Assembly: GCA_039811225.1 (NCBI GenBank)
Contig: JBDHYG010000003.1
Coordinates: forward strand, 124,001 to 188,000
Origin: JAFDXJ01 sp039811225
GTDB lineage: Bacteria; Bacteroidota; Bacteroidia; Chitinophagales; Chitinophagaceae
DNA: 64,000 nucleotides
Direction: 5' to 3'
Shown here: piece by piece, positions 51,444 to 60,539 of the stretch
Layout of the letters: each line of letters starts with the position of its first letter
How positions within the stretch are numbered: the stretch's first letter is position 1
The notes under the pieces: model-generated
Told to the model about the DNA's origin: nothing
The model's database searches: none
The model's input: only the letters and a program-made list of their open reading frames with translations
Position numbers and translations under genes: made by a program

Positions 51444-52369
51444 TCCTGCCGGAAGTTTCCATCATCATGCCTGCCTACAATAGCGGGCGATTTATCAGTG
51501 AAAGCATTGAGAGTGTGATGGCGCAAACGGAACAGGACTGGGAACTGATCATTGTGGATGATGGGAGTACGGACAACACAAAACAAATTTGCTGGGTGTA
51601 TATGCAGGAAGATGCCCGCATCCGGTATTTGTACCAGGAAAACGGCCGGCAGGGGAAGGCCCGCAATAAGGGCATACGGGCATCCCGCGGCCATCGTATT
51701 GCTTTCTTAGATGCCGATGATATTTGGGAAAAAGATTTCCTGGAAAAACAATTAAACTTATTATACACAACCGTGGCCGATTTGGTATATGCCAACATTG
51801 CCTTCATCAATGAACAATCAGAAGGGTTGCAGGAAAAACATACCGTGGATCCATCACCTATATCAGGCCGGGAAGGCATTATGCAATTGTTGAAATCCAA
51901 CCCGGTTCCCCTTTCCACGGTGGTGGTGGAAAAAGACAGTTTACTTAAAGCCGGGAGTTTCCAGGAATCATCCACTTTGCAATATGGGGAAGATTTCCGG
52001 CTCTGGCTGGATATGCTGGCCTGCGGTTTTATTTTACAGGGCAACCCGGAAACCTTAGTAAGATACCGAAAACACCCGGCACAAAGTTCACAGGTGTGGG
52101 CGATCAAATATTTGCAACAAATAGAACATATCCGCCATATTCCTGCTTACCTGGAACTGGAAGCAGCCAAAAAGAAAGCCATTGCCTTATGGCTTTTCCG
52201 GAAATGGCAAAGAACAAAAGATATCAGCAAAACCGAATTGCAACAGGATATTCATTATATGCCAACTGGCCTGATACGAAATATGGCCAGCCTGGTCTGT
52301 CGTGTTTTTCCATCCGCTTACGCGCGGAAAATGCTCTGTTTTCTTACAAAGAAACAGGCTGATAACTAA
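51440..52369 (+). CDS. Glycosyltransferase family 2
   Basis: The 309-residue enzyme starts with VSIIMPAYNSGRFISESIESV and has the nucleotide-binding DDGSTDNTKQ (near 38-47) and the metal motif LDADDIWEKD near 94-103. It resembles chain-adding GT2s of the WcaA type. There is no membrane span. Its start overlaps the preceding stop by 4 bp, and the next gene begins 28 bp later. Confidence 0.88.
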   Translation: MILPEVSIIMPAYNSGRFISESIESVMAQTEQDWELIIVDDGSTDNTKQICWVYMQEDARIRYLYQENGRQGKARNKGIRASRGHRIAFLDADDIWEKDFLEKQLNLLYTTVADLVYANIAFINEQSEGLQEKHTVDPSPISGREGIMQLLKSNPVPLSTVVVEKDSLLKAGSFQESSTLQYGEDFRLWLDMLACGFILQGNPETLVRYRKHPAQSSQVWAIKYLQQIEHIRHIPAYLELEAAKKKAIALWLFRKWQRTKDISKTELQQDIHYMPTGLIRNMASLVCRVFPSAYARKMLCFLTKKQADN

Positions 52370-52397
52370 ACAAATTTTTACAGTAAAATAATTCAGT

Positions 52398-53450
52398 TTG
52401 TCGGGAAGCCCGGGTATATCCGTGATCATTTGTACATATAATGGCGCCAAGCGCTTACCCGGATTATTGGAAAATTTGGCTTTGCAGCAAATACCAACCG
52501 GCCTGCAGGCAGAATATATCCTGGTGGATAATGCGTCAACCGATGAATCCGCGTTATGTGCGCGTAACACCTGGGATAAATTGCAAAGTTCAATACCATT
52601 GCAGGTGGTAGCGGAGCCCACACCCGGTTTATCCTATGCCCGTCAGAAAGGAATTGAATCGGCACAATATCAGCTCCTGCTTTTTTGTGATGATGATAAC
52701 TGGCTTGAACCGAATTACCTGCAATTGGCAGCAGCACATTATGCAGAACACCCGGCAACCGGCATTTTAGGTGGCTGGGGCATTCCATTGTTGGATAGTG
52801 AGAAGCCCGCCTGGTTTGACCGGTATGAAAATGTTTATGCCGTTGGCAGGCAAAGTCAACAGTCCGGCATCGTCAATGAACGGAAATATTTGTATGGAGC
52901 CGGTATGGTTTTGCGAAAAAAAATTTTTGATACACTTAAGGAGATGCCTTATGCATTGATACTAACTGACAGGAATAAAGATAAAATGACTTCCGGGAAT
53001 GACAGCGAGATTTGTTTGCTTGCTTTATTACTGGGTTATAACCTGTATTATGATGAACGTATGCAGTTTCGACATGTGATTCCCGGGGGCCGTTTGAACT
53101 GGTCTTATTGCGTGAAGATGTTGACAGAGGGTTTTGCCTATCCTCAATTTTATTTTGCGATGTATGATTATTGCTATAAGGAAATGGCGGCCAACAGGCA
53201 GCCGGTTTTTGAAAATGTATATCGCTGGAATTTGCGCAAGCAACGACGTATCTTAAGAGAGGAATGGAAAGAAGGTTGGAAAAGCGTGGCTGCCTGGTGG
53301 CGTGCTAAACCCGGGAATGAAAAATATATTCGTATGAAAACGGCAGCGAATAAAATCAGGTATTTGAAAAAGCAGGAACAACAATTAGCCGTGGATTTCA
53401 AAAAAATTGAAGCCGTTACGCAATTTTGTTTGCAACACCAGGTCGTATGA
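52398..53450 (+). CDS. Glycosyltransferase family 2, paralog of the 50355 gene
   Basis: No ATG is available ahead of the conserved GISVIICTYNGAKRLP. The TTG at 52398 fits, giving 350 residues. It shares long identical or similar stretches with the gene at 50355: IPLQVVAEPTPGLSYARQKG, a FCDDDNWL motif and a YGAGMVLRKKIF segment. The two probably arose by duplication and add similar sugars (inference). The region after 250 is helical and basic. Confidence 0.85.
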   Translation: MSGSPGISVIICTYNGAKRLPGLLENLALQQIPTGLQAEYILVDNASTDESALCARNTWDKLQSSIPLQVVAEPTPGLSYARQKGIESAQYQLLLFCDDDNWLEPNYLQLAAAHYAEHPATGILGGWGIPLLDSEKPAWFDRYENVYAVGRQSQQSGIVNERKYLYGAGMVLRKKIFDTLKEMPYALILTDRNKDKMTSGNDSEICLLALLLGYNLYYDERMQFRHVIPGGRLNWSYCVKMLTEGFAYPQFYFAMYDYCYKEMAANRQPVFENVYRWNLRKQRRILREEWKEGWKSVAAWWRAKPGNEKYIRMKTAANKIRYLKKQEQQLAVDFKKIEAVTQFCLQHQVV

Positions 53451-53496
53451 CTTACCATCAACCTATTACCGGAGTGAATGCTAAAATGCAGCGGGC

Positions 53497-54393
53497 ATGG
53501 GTATTGTAACGGTTATTGCTGTTTGTTATAACCAGGCAAAATGGGTGGTAGAAGCATTGGATAGTATCCAGCAACAGGATTATCATCCCATTCAATTGAT
53601 TATTGCCGATGATGGTTCTACTGATCATTCGAAACAATATATCCGGGAATGGATCCGTGCCAAAGCGCCCGGGACAAAGTTCCTGGATCACCCGAAAAAC
53701 CTGGGCCTGACAAAAAATATCAATAGTGCATTGCCCTTCGTGGAAGGGGACTATTTCCAGGTTTTTGGTTGCGATGACCGGATGTTGCCCACAAAAATTT
53801 CCAGCCAGGTAAAATTATTAGGTGAAGATCCGAATATGGGTATCGTGTATTCCGATATGCAATTGATTGATCAGGAAGGAAAAGAAATACCCGGCACCTA
53901 TTATACCCGGCATACGTATAAACAACCCTTTAGTGGCAATATGTATGCAGCGCTTATTGAGCGATTTATCATTGCTGCGCCCAGTGTCCTGGTACGACGG
54001 GCTGTACTGGACAGGTTACAGCAGTACAATGAAGACCTGGATTATGAAGACCATGATTTTTTTTTACGGGCAGCAAAATATTTTTCCTTTTTGTATCAGC
54101 CTTTACCAACGGTACAATACCGGGTTTCCGGCACTTCACTCAGCACCATGCCGGTAGATGAATTAAAATTTTATAGGAATTGTTTTCTCATTTACTATCA
54201 ACGTTTCGATCCCGATGCGGCTTACCGGGCTGCATTTACAGCAAAGCTCCTTTTTTATACAAAAAAATTATACAGCCTGCATTTCCGAAAGGCAGGTATC
54301 TATTTTTTCCGGGCATTTTGTAAAACGCGAAAATTTATTTTTATGAAATATGCTATTGCCTCTATTCCATTTTATTTTTCTGCAAAAAAATAA
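53497..54393 (+). CDS. Glycosyltransferase family 2
   Basis: The 298-residue GT2 begins MGIVTVIAVCYNQAKWVVEAL, with ADDGSTDHSKQY near 36-47 and a GCDDRMLPTK metal motif near 90-99. Substrate specificity cannot be read. The GT-A domain is followed by a short helical tail rich in phenylalanine and tyrosine. It is the last of four GT2 genes and lies 31 bp before the deoxysugar module. Confidence 0.87.
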   Translation: MGIVTVIAVCYNQAKWVVEALDSIQQQDYHPIQLIIADDGSTDHSKQYIREWIRAKAPGTKFLDHPKNLGLTKNINSALPFVEGDYFQVFGCDDRMLPTKISSQVKLLGEDPNMGIVYSDMQLIDQEGKEIPGTYYTRHTYKQPFSGNMYAALIERFIIAAPSVLVRRAVLDRLQQYNEDLDYEDHDFFLRAAKYFSFLYQPLPTVQYRVSGTSLSTMPVDELKFYRNCFLIYYQRFDPDAAYRAAFTAKLLFYTKKLYSLHFRKAGIYFFRAFCKTRKFIFMKYAIASIPFYFSAKK

Positions 54394-54423
54394 AGTGGGT
54401 GGCTGGGTTAAATTAATTTCCTG

Positions 54424-54825
54424 ATGCAGCAAATAAAACTCCTCACATTTCCCAAAGTCCCGGATGATCGCGGAAACCTGTCTTTCCTCGAGAGTGAACA
54501 GCATATCCCGTTTAGCATACAACGAACTTATTGGATCTATGATGTTCCCGGTGGTGAAATCAGGGGCTCGCATGCTTTCCGCGAAACGGCTGAAGTGATC
54601 ATTGCTTTATCCGGGAGTTATGATGTGGTGCTGCATGACGGCGAAAAAGAAATGAAATTTCAACTCAATCGTTCTTATTATGGTTTGTATGTGCCACCAA
54701 TGACATGGCGGACATTGGAAAATTTTTCCACCAATGCATTAGCCCTTGTCCTGGCAAGTACGGTTTACCGCGAAGAAGATTATATCCGGGATTTTGAAGT
54801 ATTCCGGCAACTCAAAAAAATATGA
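54424..54825 (+). CDS. FdtA/WxcM-like cupin, degenerate active site
   Basis: The 133-residue protein has the compact cupin fold of dTDP-4-keto-6-deoxyglucose 3,4-ketoisomerases (FdtA/QdtA): RTYWIYDVPGGEIRGSHAF, then LNRSYYGLYVPPMTWRTLENF and DYIRDFEVF. In FdtA enzymes two histidines of an HAH motif act in catalysis. Here the second is phenylalanine (H50, F52), while its neighbour keeps both. It overlaps that neighbour by 4 bp. It may be a divergent isomerase or a non-catalytic partner. Confidence 0.8.
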   Translation: MQQIKLLTFPKVPDDRGNLSFLESEQHIPFSIQRTYWIYDVPGGEIRGSHAFRETAEVIIALSGSYDVVLHDGEKEMKFQLNRSYYGLYVPPMTWRTLENFSTNALALVLASTVYREEDYIRDFEVFRQLKKI

Positions 54826-55241
54826 CTAAGACCAGTACCATACATGATTGCCCGCTCCTGCATTTACCCCGGATCTATAACCGTTCCGGGAATATCACGG
54901 CGCTGAATGCCGGGATAGAATTACCATTTGAAATGAAACGGGTATTTTATATTTATGATATTCCCGGTGGGGAAGAAAGAGGCGGCCATGCGCATCATAC
55001 CCTGGAACAATTTGTGATAGCCGCCAGTGGTAGTCTTGATATCACCCTGGATGATGGCCGGCATACAAAAACAATACATCTCAACAGGCCATATATGGGC
55101 TTGCATATCCGTCCCCTGATATGGGATCACATGAGTAATTTTTCTTCCGGAGCAATTGTATTGGTCTTTGCCTCCAAATGGTATGATGCCGGCGATTATA
55201 TCCGGGACTATGCCTTATTTAAACAATTGAAAAAATCATGA
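54822..55241 (+). CDS. fdtA: dTDP-4-keto-6-deoxyhexose 3,4-ketoisomerase, FdtA-like
   Basis: The 139-residue cupin has the complete catalytic motif ERGGHAH (H56, H58), with RVFYIYDIPGG before and PYMGLHIRPLIWDHMSNFSS after it. It would isomerise dTDP-4-keto-6-deoxyglucose to the 3-keto sugar that the aminotransferase at 55792 can aminate. RmlA and RmlB, which make the substrate, are not in the window. It is tightly coupled (ATGA) to both neighbours. Confidence 0.85.
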   Translation: MTKTSTIHDCPLLHLPRIYNRSGNITALNAGIELPFEMKRVFYIYDIPGGEERGGHAHHTLEQFVIAASGSLDITLDDGRHTKTIHLNRPYMGLHIRPLIWDHMSNFSSGAIVLVFASKWYDAGDYIRDYALFKQLKKS

Positions 55242-55795
55242 TAAACATCCATTCATTAGCCGATGTGCAATCGGCGCAAATCGGCGATGGCACAGTGGTT
55301 TGGCAATTTGCCATTATCCTGCCGGGTGCCGTTATCGGGAGCGATTGTAATATCAATTGCCATACATTTATTGAAAATGATGTGGTGCTGGGAAACCGGG
55401 TAACGGTGAAAACAGGTGTCTATTTATGGGATGGCATTCGGGTAGAAGATAATGTCTTCATTGGTCCGAATGTAACATTTGCCAATGATAAACAACCAAG
55501 AAGCCGGCAAAAGCCGGCAGTGTTTGAAAAAGTGATCATAAGGCAGGGCGCTTCCATTGGAGCAGGTAGTAATATTTTAGGCGGTATTACAATTGGCCGT
55601 TATGCCCTGGTTGGAATGGGTGCGCTGGTAACAAAAGATGTCCCGGACCATGCATTGGTGTATGGCTGCCCGGCCCGCATCCAGGGATGGGTGGATGAAG
55701 ATGGTAATAAACTGGAAAATTGTGGTGACCAACAATGGAAAAGCCCATCCGGAAAATTTTTTAAAGAAACCGAAAATGGCTTAAGCGAAATATGA
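55238..55795 (+). CDS. Sugar N-acetyltransferase, left-handed beta-helix (FdtC/QdtC-like)
   Basis: The 185-residue protein has hexapeptide repeats forming a left-handed parallel beta-helix (about 10-140), including IGPNVTFANDKQPRS and IGRYALVGMGALVTKDVPDHALVYGCPAR. These are typical of acetyltransferases acting on dTDP- or UDP-amino sugars (WbpD, QdtC, FdtC). Lying between the isomerase and aminotransferase, it should acetylate the dTDP-3-amino-3,6-dideoxyhexose from acetyl-CoA. Overlaps of 4 bp join it to both neighbours. Confidence 0.87.
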   Translation: MINIHSLADVQSAQIGDGTVVWQFAIILPGAVIGSDCNINCHTFIENDVVLGNRVTVKTGVYLWDGIRVEDNVFIGPNVTFANDKQPRSRQKPAVFEKVIIRQGASIGAGSNILGGITIGRYALVGMGALVTKDVPDHALVYGCPARIQGWVDEDGNKLENCGDQQWKSPSGKFFKETENGLSEI

Positions 55796-56904
55796 ACATC
55801 CCCTTTCTTTCACTGGCATATACTGATAAACTGATGCGGGCAGATATGCTGCAGGCTTTTGAAAAAGTTTATGACAGCCATTGGTTTGTTTTGGGAAAAT
55901 CAGTGACAGCTTTTGAAGAAGCTTATGCCGCTTTCAACCAGGTAGCGCATTGTGTGGGAGTGAGCAATGGTCTTGATGCGTTGAGCCTGTCATTGCGTGC
56001 ATTGGAAATTGGTAAAGGAGACCAGGTGATCGTGCCGGCAAATACATATATTGCCACGGTATTAGCTGTTACGGAAACCGGCGCCACACCTGTATTTGCA
56101 GAGCCCGATGCAATAACTTATAACCTGGGCACACAACAGCTTGAAGAACATATAAGCGCCAAGGTGAAAGCTATCATCCCGGTACATTTATATGGCCAGT
56201 GCTGTGCGATGCATAGCATCCTGGCGTTTGCCCAACATTATAATTTAAAAGTGGTGGAAGATAATGCACAGGCACATGGCGCTGCCTATGCACAACAACT
56301 GGCGGGAAGTTTTGGCCATATCAATGCCACCAGTTTTTATCCGGGAAAAAATTTGGGCGCTTATGGTGATGCAGGCGCCATCACCACAAACGATCAAGAA
56401 CTGGCCGATAAAGTCCGCCTCTTACGCAATTACGGGAGCCGGAAAAAATATTACAATGAAGTTATTGGTTACAATAAACGCCTGGATGAAATGCAGGCCG
56501 CTTTTTTATCCGTTAAATTAAATTACCTGGAACAACTTACCCGGCAACGCCAACAAGTTGCCGGCTGGTATAACCAGTACCTGCAAGATGTGGAAGAAAT
56601 TATTATACCTCAAATCGCTAACCAGGCTACGCATGTTTACCATCTTTATGTGATACGGACAAAACAACGGGATGCCCTGCAGGAATATTTACGGGAAAAA
56701 GGAATCGAAACCCTGGTTCATTATCCTATACCACCGTATTTACAACAGGCATATGCGCATTTAGGATATCGCCGGGGTGATTTTCCTATAACAGAAATGC
56801 TGGCAGATACCAGTTTAAGTTTACCTATTTATCCCGGCCTGGAAGAAGAAGCAGTGAAATATATTGCTACACAAACCAGGGCATTTTTTAGTAAGCCGCA
56901 TTAA
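55792..56904 (+). CDS. DegT/DnrJ/EryC1/StrS sugar aminotransferase (FdtB-like)
   Basis: The 370-residue PLP enzyme has VVEDNAQAHGA (D157 binds the pyridine nitrogen) and SFYPGKNLGAYGDAGA with the Schiff-base lysine K186. Length and motifs fit sugar aminotransferases. In context it would transfer an amino group to C-3 of the dTDP-3-keto-6-deoxyhexose produced by FdtA. The product would then be acetylated by the enzyme encoded at 55238. The fucosyltransferase follows at once. Confidence 0.9.
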   Translation: MNIPFLSLAYTDKLMRADMLQAFEKVYDSHWFVLGKSVTAFEEAYAAFNQVAHCVGVSNGLDALSLSLRALEIGKGDQVIVPANTYIATVLAVTETGATPVFAEPDAITYNLGTQQLEEHISAKVKAIIPVHLYGQCCAMHSILAFAQHYNLKVVEDNAQAHGAAYAQQLAGSFGHINATSFYPGKNLGAYGDAGAITTNDQELADKVRLLRNYGSRKKYYNEVIGYNKRLDEMQAAFLSVKLNYLEQLTRQRQQVAGWYNQYLQDVEEIIIPQIANQATHVYHLYVIRTKQRDALQEYLREKGIETLVHYPIPPYLQQAYAHLGYRRGDFPITEMLADTSLSLPIYPGLEEEAVKYIATQTRAFFSKPH

Positions 56905-57855
56905 ATGGTTGTAACGAATATCATGATGGGCCTGGGCAACCAGATGTTTCAATATGCGGCCGGACGCGCATTATCACTGCATTTGCGAGTTCCTTTAAAA
57001 GTATATACGCATTCTTATACCGGGTATGCATTACGAAAATATGAGCTGGAAAAATATTTTGATATACATCCTGCAGCCGCAACGGCAGAAGATATGGCTA
57101 TGTTTACATTGGCGCACCCGGTGCGAAGGGCATGGAATAGAATTTTCCCGGCAAATAAATTACGTGGACTGCCTTATGAAGAAAAAAAAGCAGCCCGTCT
57201 CGTGTATGACTTGTTTTACCTGGTCAGCCCGCCGCATACCCGGCCTGTTTATGAAGAACGTTTTTTTCAGTATGATACAAATTTTTTTAAAGCAACACCA
57301 CCTGTTTTTTTGAAAGGCTATTGGATGAGTTATAAATATTTTGCTGACTATGCTGCAATTATCCGAAATGATTTTACAATACGGCCGGCTTGCTATGAAC
57401 AGGTAAAGCAGTTAGGGGAAGAAATCCGTGGTTGCGAAAGTGTCGGTTTGCATATTCGTTGCACGGATCGAAAAGAAGCAAAGAATTTAAAACTCTATGG
57501 TGAAATTCCTGCTGCCTATTATGCAAAAGCCATCCGGCATATTCAGGCACAGGGCAAAAACAATTTGCAGGTATATGTTTTTTCTGATGATGTAGAAAAA
57601 GCGGCAGGTTATATCCCGAACGGTTTCCCGGTTACATTTGTCAGTGGCCATTTTACAAAAGACCCCATCGAAGATTTTTACCTGATGACACAATGCAACA
57701 ACCTGGTCATGACCAATAGTTCCTTTAGTTGGTGGGCTGCTTACCTGAACAACCGGGAAAATGCCATCATCGTGGCGCCGGCAAGATGGTACAACGAGAT
57801 ACATTTTAACTATAACGATATTTATTATCCGCAATGGGCACGGATAGAAAATTGA
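56905..57855 (+). CDS. Alpha-1,2-fucosyltransferase-like, GT11
   Basis: The 316-residue protein has GLGNQMFQYAAGRAL near 9-23, the GDP-binding arginine motif HIRCTDR at 183-189 (usually HIRRGDY) and MTNSSFSWWAAYL near 270-282. These are the three conserved motifs of GT11. It would move fucose, or another 6-deoxyhexose, from a GDP donor. HIRCTDR departs from the consensus, so donor preference may differ. No GDP-fucose synthesis genes are visible here. Confidence 0.88.
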   Translation: MVVTNIMMGLGNQMFQYAAGRALSLHLRVPLKVYTHSYTGYALRKYELEKYFDIHPAAATAEDMAMFTLAHPVRRAWNRIFPANKLRGLPYEEKKAARLVYDLFYLVSPPHTRPVYEERFFQYDTNFFKATPPVFLKGYWMSYKYFADYAAIIRNDFTIRPACYEQVKQLGEEIRGCESVGLHIRCTDRKEAKNLKLYGEIPAAYYAKAIRHIQAQGKNNLQVYVFSDDVEKAAGYIPNGFPVTFVSGHFTKDPIEDFYLMTQCNNLVMTNSSFSWWAAYLNNRENAIIVAPARWYNEIHFNYNDIYYPQWARIEN

Positions 57856-57879
57856 AAACTATTTTTTTCTATAACTAAT

Positions 57880-59277
57880 TTGGCAGGCCGGAAAAGATTA
57901 TTGGTAATGATTGCCGGGCAGGGCTCACTGAATTTCATCATTCGTTCTGGCCTCCTTTTGCAATTGAAAGAATTTTGCGAGCCGGTGCTTTGCATGTCTT
58001 GGGAACAACCGGATCTACAGGCTGAGATGAAGCAGGCAGGCATAGAGGTACATGTTATTCCCTCTTTGCAACCAACTGCTGCATACCTTCGGTTACGTCA
58101 GCAAATAGATGATTGGTATTATAAAAAAGTTTTGTGTTCTCCCGGTACGAAATTGGAGTATAATTATAAAGCATTAAGTTTTTCCTCCCGGAAAAAATGG
58201 AGTAAACGTAAAGGCAGCATCCTTGAAAGCATGAAAAGAACTTTTTTACCGGGATATATCAAAAACCTGGTTGCGCAAGAAAAAATTCAAATACAACAGC
58301 AGGAAGGATACGCCAAAATCCAGGCATGGTTTACCGATCTACAGGTTGATGCATATTTTACAGCTACCCCTTTTTTACTCGTGTCAGAATTACTGGGCCG
58401 ATTTTGCCGCGCAGCCGGAAAGCCGGCCTGGGCGGCCATTTGCTCCTTTGATAATGTAACCAAGAGAGGCTGGCCGGCAATGGCTTTTGATCATTATATC
58501 GTGTGGAATAAATATAACCGGGCTGAATTGCAACGTATATTTCCACACCTGGGTGATACGGATATTTCCATTACCGGGGCACCACAATTTGATAATCATT
58601 TTACCAAAAGCAATGAGTTGGATCGTTATGACTGGTTAAAATCACAGGGCTTGCCGGCCGATAAAAAAATTATATTATATGGTGGCGGGCCGGTAAATCT
58701 ATTCCCGGGAGAAACACAATATCTCCGGCATTTAAAGGAAGGCCTGGAAGCCGGTGCCATAAAAAATGCGGTGGTTTTATTTCGTTCCCATCCGTTAGAT
58801 AAAATGCAGCGTTGGTTAGATGAGGTCGGCCCTTCAGCCTATATATTTTATGACCAGGCGCCCACCGGTTCGATACATCCAGATTATACCAATCTGCGGG
58901 AAACGGATATCCGGCATTTACTGGCTTCTTTGAAATTTACAGATGTCCATATCAACCTGTGTTCAACAATGACAGTAGATGGCAGTATTTTTAATAAGCC
59001 ACAAATAGCGCCTTATTACGATGCGGAAAAACCAGCCTGGCAACAACCATTGCGCCGGCTTTATTTGCAGGAACATTACCAGCCTATTTTAAAAACGAAG
59101 GCAATACATTTTGCCGAAAGCAAAGAAAATTTAGTTGACTTAGTAAATGCCTGTTTGAAAAACCCTGGACAATTTATTTCCGGAAGTCAAAATTGTGTGC
59201 AGGAAATCATTTCATTCACGGATGGAAAGAGTGCCACGCGGGTTGCACACACTTTACAAAACCTGCTCGGCACATGA
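57880..59277 (+). CDS. Unassigned GT-B-like protein, possible glycosyltransferase
   Basis: No ATG precedes the first strand, and a TTG at 57880 gives 465 residues starting MAGRKRLLVMIAGQGSL. An ATG at 57907 would give a shorter form. I do not recognise a named family. The pattern suggests two Rossmann-like halves: an N-terminal part with alternating strands, and a C-terminal part with KKIILYGGGPVN, VLFRSHPLDKMQRW and NLCSTMTVDGSIFNKP. That C-terminal pattern recalls CDP-glycerophosphotransferase and other capsule GT-B proteins. It overlaps the next gene's start (ATGA). It could transfer the CMP-nonulosonic acid, since no recognised sialyltransferase family is otherwise visible (inference). 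Confidence 0.6.
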   Translation: MAGRKRLLVMIAGQGSLNFIIRSGLLLQLKEFCEPVLCMSWEQPDLQAEMKQAGIEVHVIPSLQPTAAYLRLRQQIDDWYYKKVLCSPGTKLEYNYKALSFSSRKKWSKRKGSILESMKRTFLPGYIKNLVAQEKIQIQQQEGYAKIQAWFTDLQVDAYFTATPFLLVSELLGRFCRAAGKPAWAAICSFDNVTKRGWPAMAFDHYIVWNKYNRAELQRIFPHLGDTDISITGAPQFDNHFTKSNELDRYDWLKSQGLPADKKIILYGGGPVNLFPGETQYLRHLKEGLEAGAIKNAVVLFRSHPLDKMQRWLDEVGPSAYIFYDQAPTGSIHPDYTNLRETDIRHLLASLKFTDVHINLCSTMTVDGSIFNKPQIAPYYDAEKPAWQQPLRRLYLQEHYQPILKTKAIHFAESKENLVDLVNACLKNPGQFISGSQNCVQEIISFTDGKSATRVAHTLQNLLGT

Positions 59278-60530
59278 AGATCCTGCATGTATGTAGTAAT
59301 TATTACCCGGCGCATGGTGGCCCGCAATATACCATGCGGCATTTATCAGAAAACTTCATTCGCTATTTTGGGGATGAAGTGCATGTAGCAACATCAGATT
59401 CTTTATATGGACCGGAGATGAAAATATTTGAAAAAATTGAACCAGCAAATGAAACCATTCACGGTGTGCAGGTACAACGTTTCCCATTTTCCCGATGGCA
59501 ATACCCATTTATAGATTTTACAGCACGTGCGTATAAAAAAATTCGAAAGAAAACCTTACCGCATCTTTTGCTCAAGTATCGCTGGGAACTGGCTTGTAAA
59601 GGTATTGATGCTTGTATGGCCCGGTGTGATGCCGATGTGATCATGGCCACAACGGCTTCTTATATGTTTGCCGATTACCCGTTTTGGCGTGCAAAAACTC
59701 TTCAGCCAAAACCATTTATTTTATATGGCGCTTTGCACTTACATATCAACTGGCCCGGGAATGCACCGGTTATCCAACGGGCAAAAGCCTGCGATCTTTA
59801 TATTGCCAATACTGATTTTGAAAAAGAAAAATTAGTAGGCTATGGCGTGTCGGAAAAAAAAATAGTTACTATCGGCACGGGTATAGATGTGCAGGCATAT
59901 ACCTGTGAACCCGCACAGGTAGCGGCTTTCCGGGAGAAGTACCAGGTACAGCCGGGTGATATTTTAATCGGGCATGTGGGGCGCTTGTCTGAAGGAAAAG
60001 GCGCGGGCACTGTATTGGATGCTTTCCGCGCTTTATATAAAGAAATGAAGCAATGTAAATTATTGTTGGCGGGCACATCCACCTCTTTTGTAAAAGAACT
60101 GCAGGAAAAAATTGTGGCCGAGCAACTCCCGGTAATCATCCTGGAAGATTTTGAGAATACGTTGAAACCGGTTTTATTCCATTCAATAGATGTTTTTGTG
60201 CTGGCATCACATGGTGAATCCTTTGGTGTTGTTTTCCTGGAAGCCTGGGCATGCAAAAAACCCGTTGTGGGAATGGCTACCGGCGCAGTGGCCTCCCTGG
60301 TAAGTACCGGAAAAGATGGCCTGCTTTTTAAACAACAGGATACAGCAGATTTGACACGCCTATTGAAAAGCCTGGCCAGCCAACCGGCAATGCGGCAAAA
60401 AATGGGTGATGCAGGTTTTAAAAAAATTACGGAACAATTTTCCTGGCCCATTATTACCAAGAAATACCGCGATGCTTATTTGCAAGGCATGGAAAATTTT
60501 AAACAAATGACTATGCAAAAAATAGGCTAA
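59274..60530 (+). CDS. Glycosyltransferase family 4
   Basis: The true start is the ATG at 59274 (MKILHVCSNYYPAHGG), overlapping the previous stop. An upstream in-frame ATG at 59193 lies inside the preceding gene. The 418-residue enzyme has the glycine-rich GT-B N-terminus, LIGHVGRLSEGKGAGTV near 231-247 and the ESFGVVFLEAW (EX7E) motif near 317-327. It is a retaining GT-B transferase. It is a close paralog of the gene at 61329, sharing YGP, RFPF and FVLYGALHL-like segments. Confidence 0.9.
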   Translation: MKILHVCSNYYPAHGGPQYTMRHLSENFIRYFGDEVHVATSDSLYGPEMKIFEKIEPANETIHGVQVQRFPFSRWQYPFIDFTARAYKKIRKKTLPHLLLKYRWELACKGIDACMARCDADVIMATTASYMFADYPFWRAKTLQPKPFILYGALHLHINWPGNAPVIQRAKACDLYIANTDFEKEKLVGYGVSEKKIVTIGTGIDVQAYTCEPAQVAAFREKYQVQPGDILIGHVGRLSEGKGAGTVLDAFRALYKEMKQCKLLLAGTSTSFVKELQEKIVAEQLPVIILEDFENTLKPVLFHSIDVFVLASHGESFGVVFLEAWACKKPVVGMATGAVASLVSTGKDGLLFKQQDTADLTRLLKSLASQPAMRQKMGDAGFKKITEQFSWPIITKKYRDAYLQGMENFKQMTMQKIG

Positions 60531-60539
60531 CACAAAACA

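Noticed and set aside
51475..52107. 210-codon minus-strand frame across a GT2 gene
   Set aside because: Antisense shadow of a clear glycosyltransferase; product is serine/cysteine rich with no domain.
59840..60460. 206-codon minus-strand frame across the GT4 gene
   Set aside because: Antisense shadow; the sense frame has all GT4 motifs.
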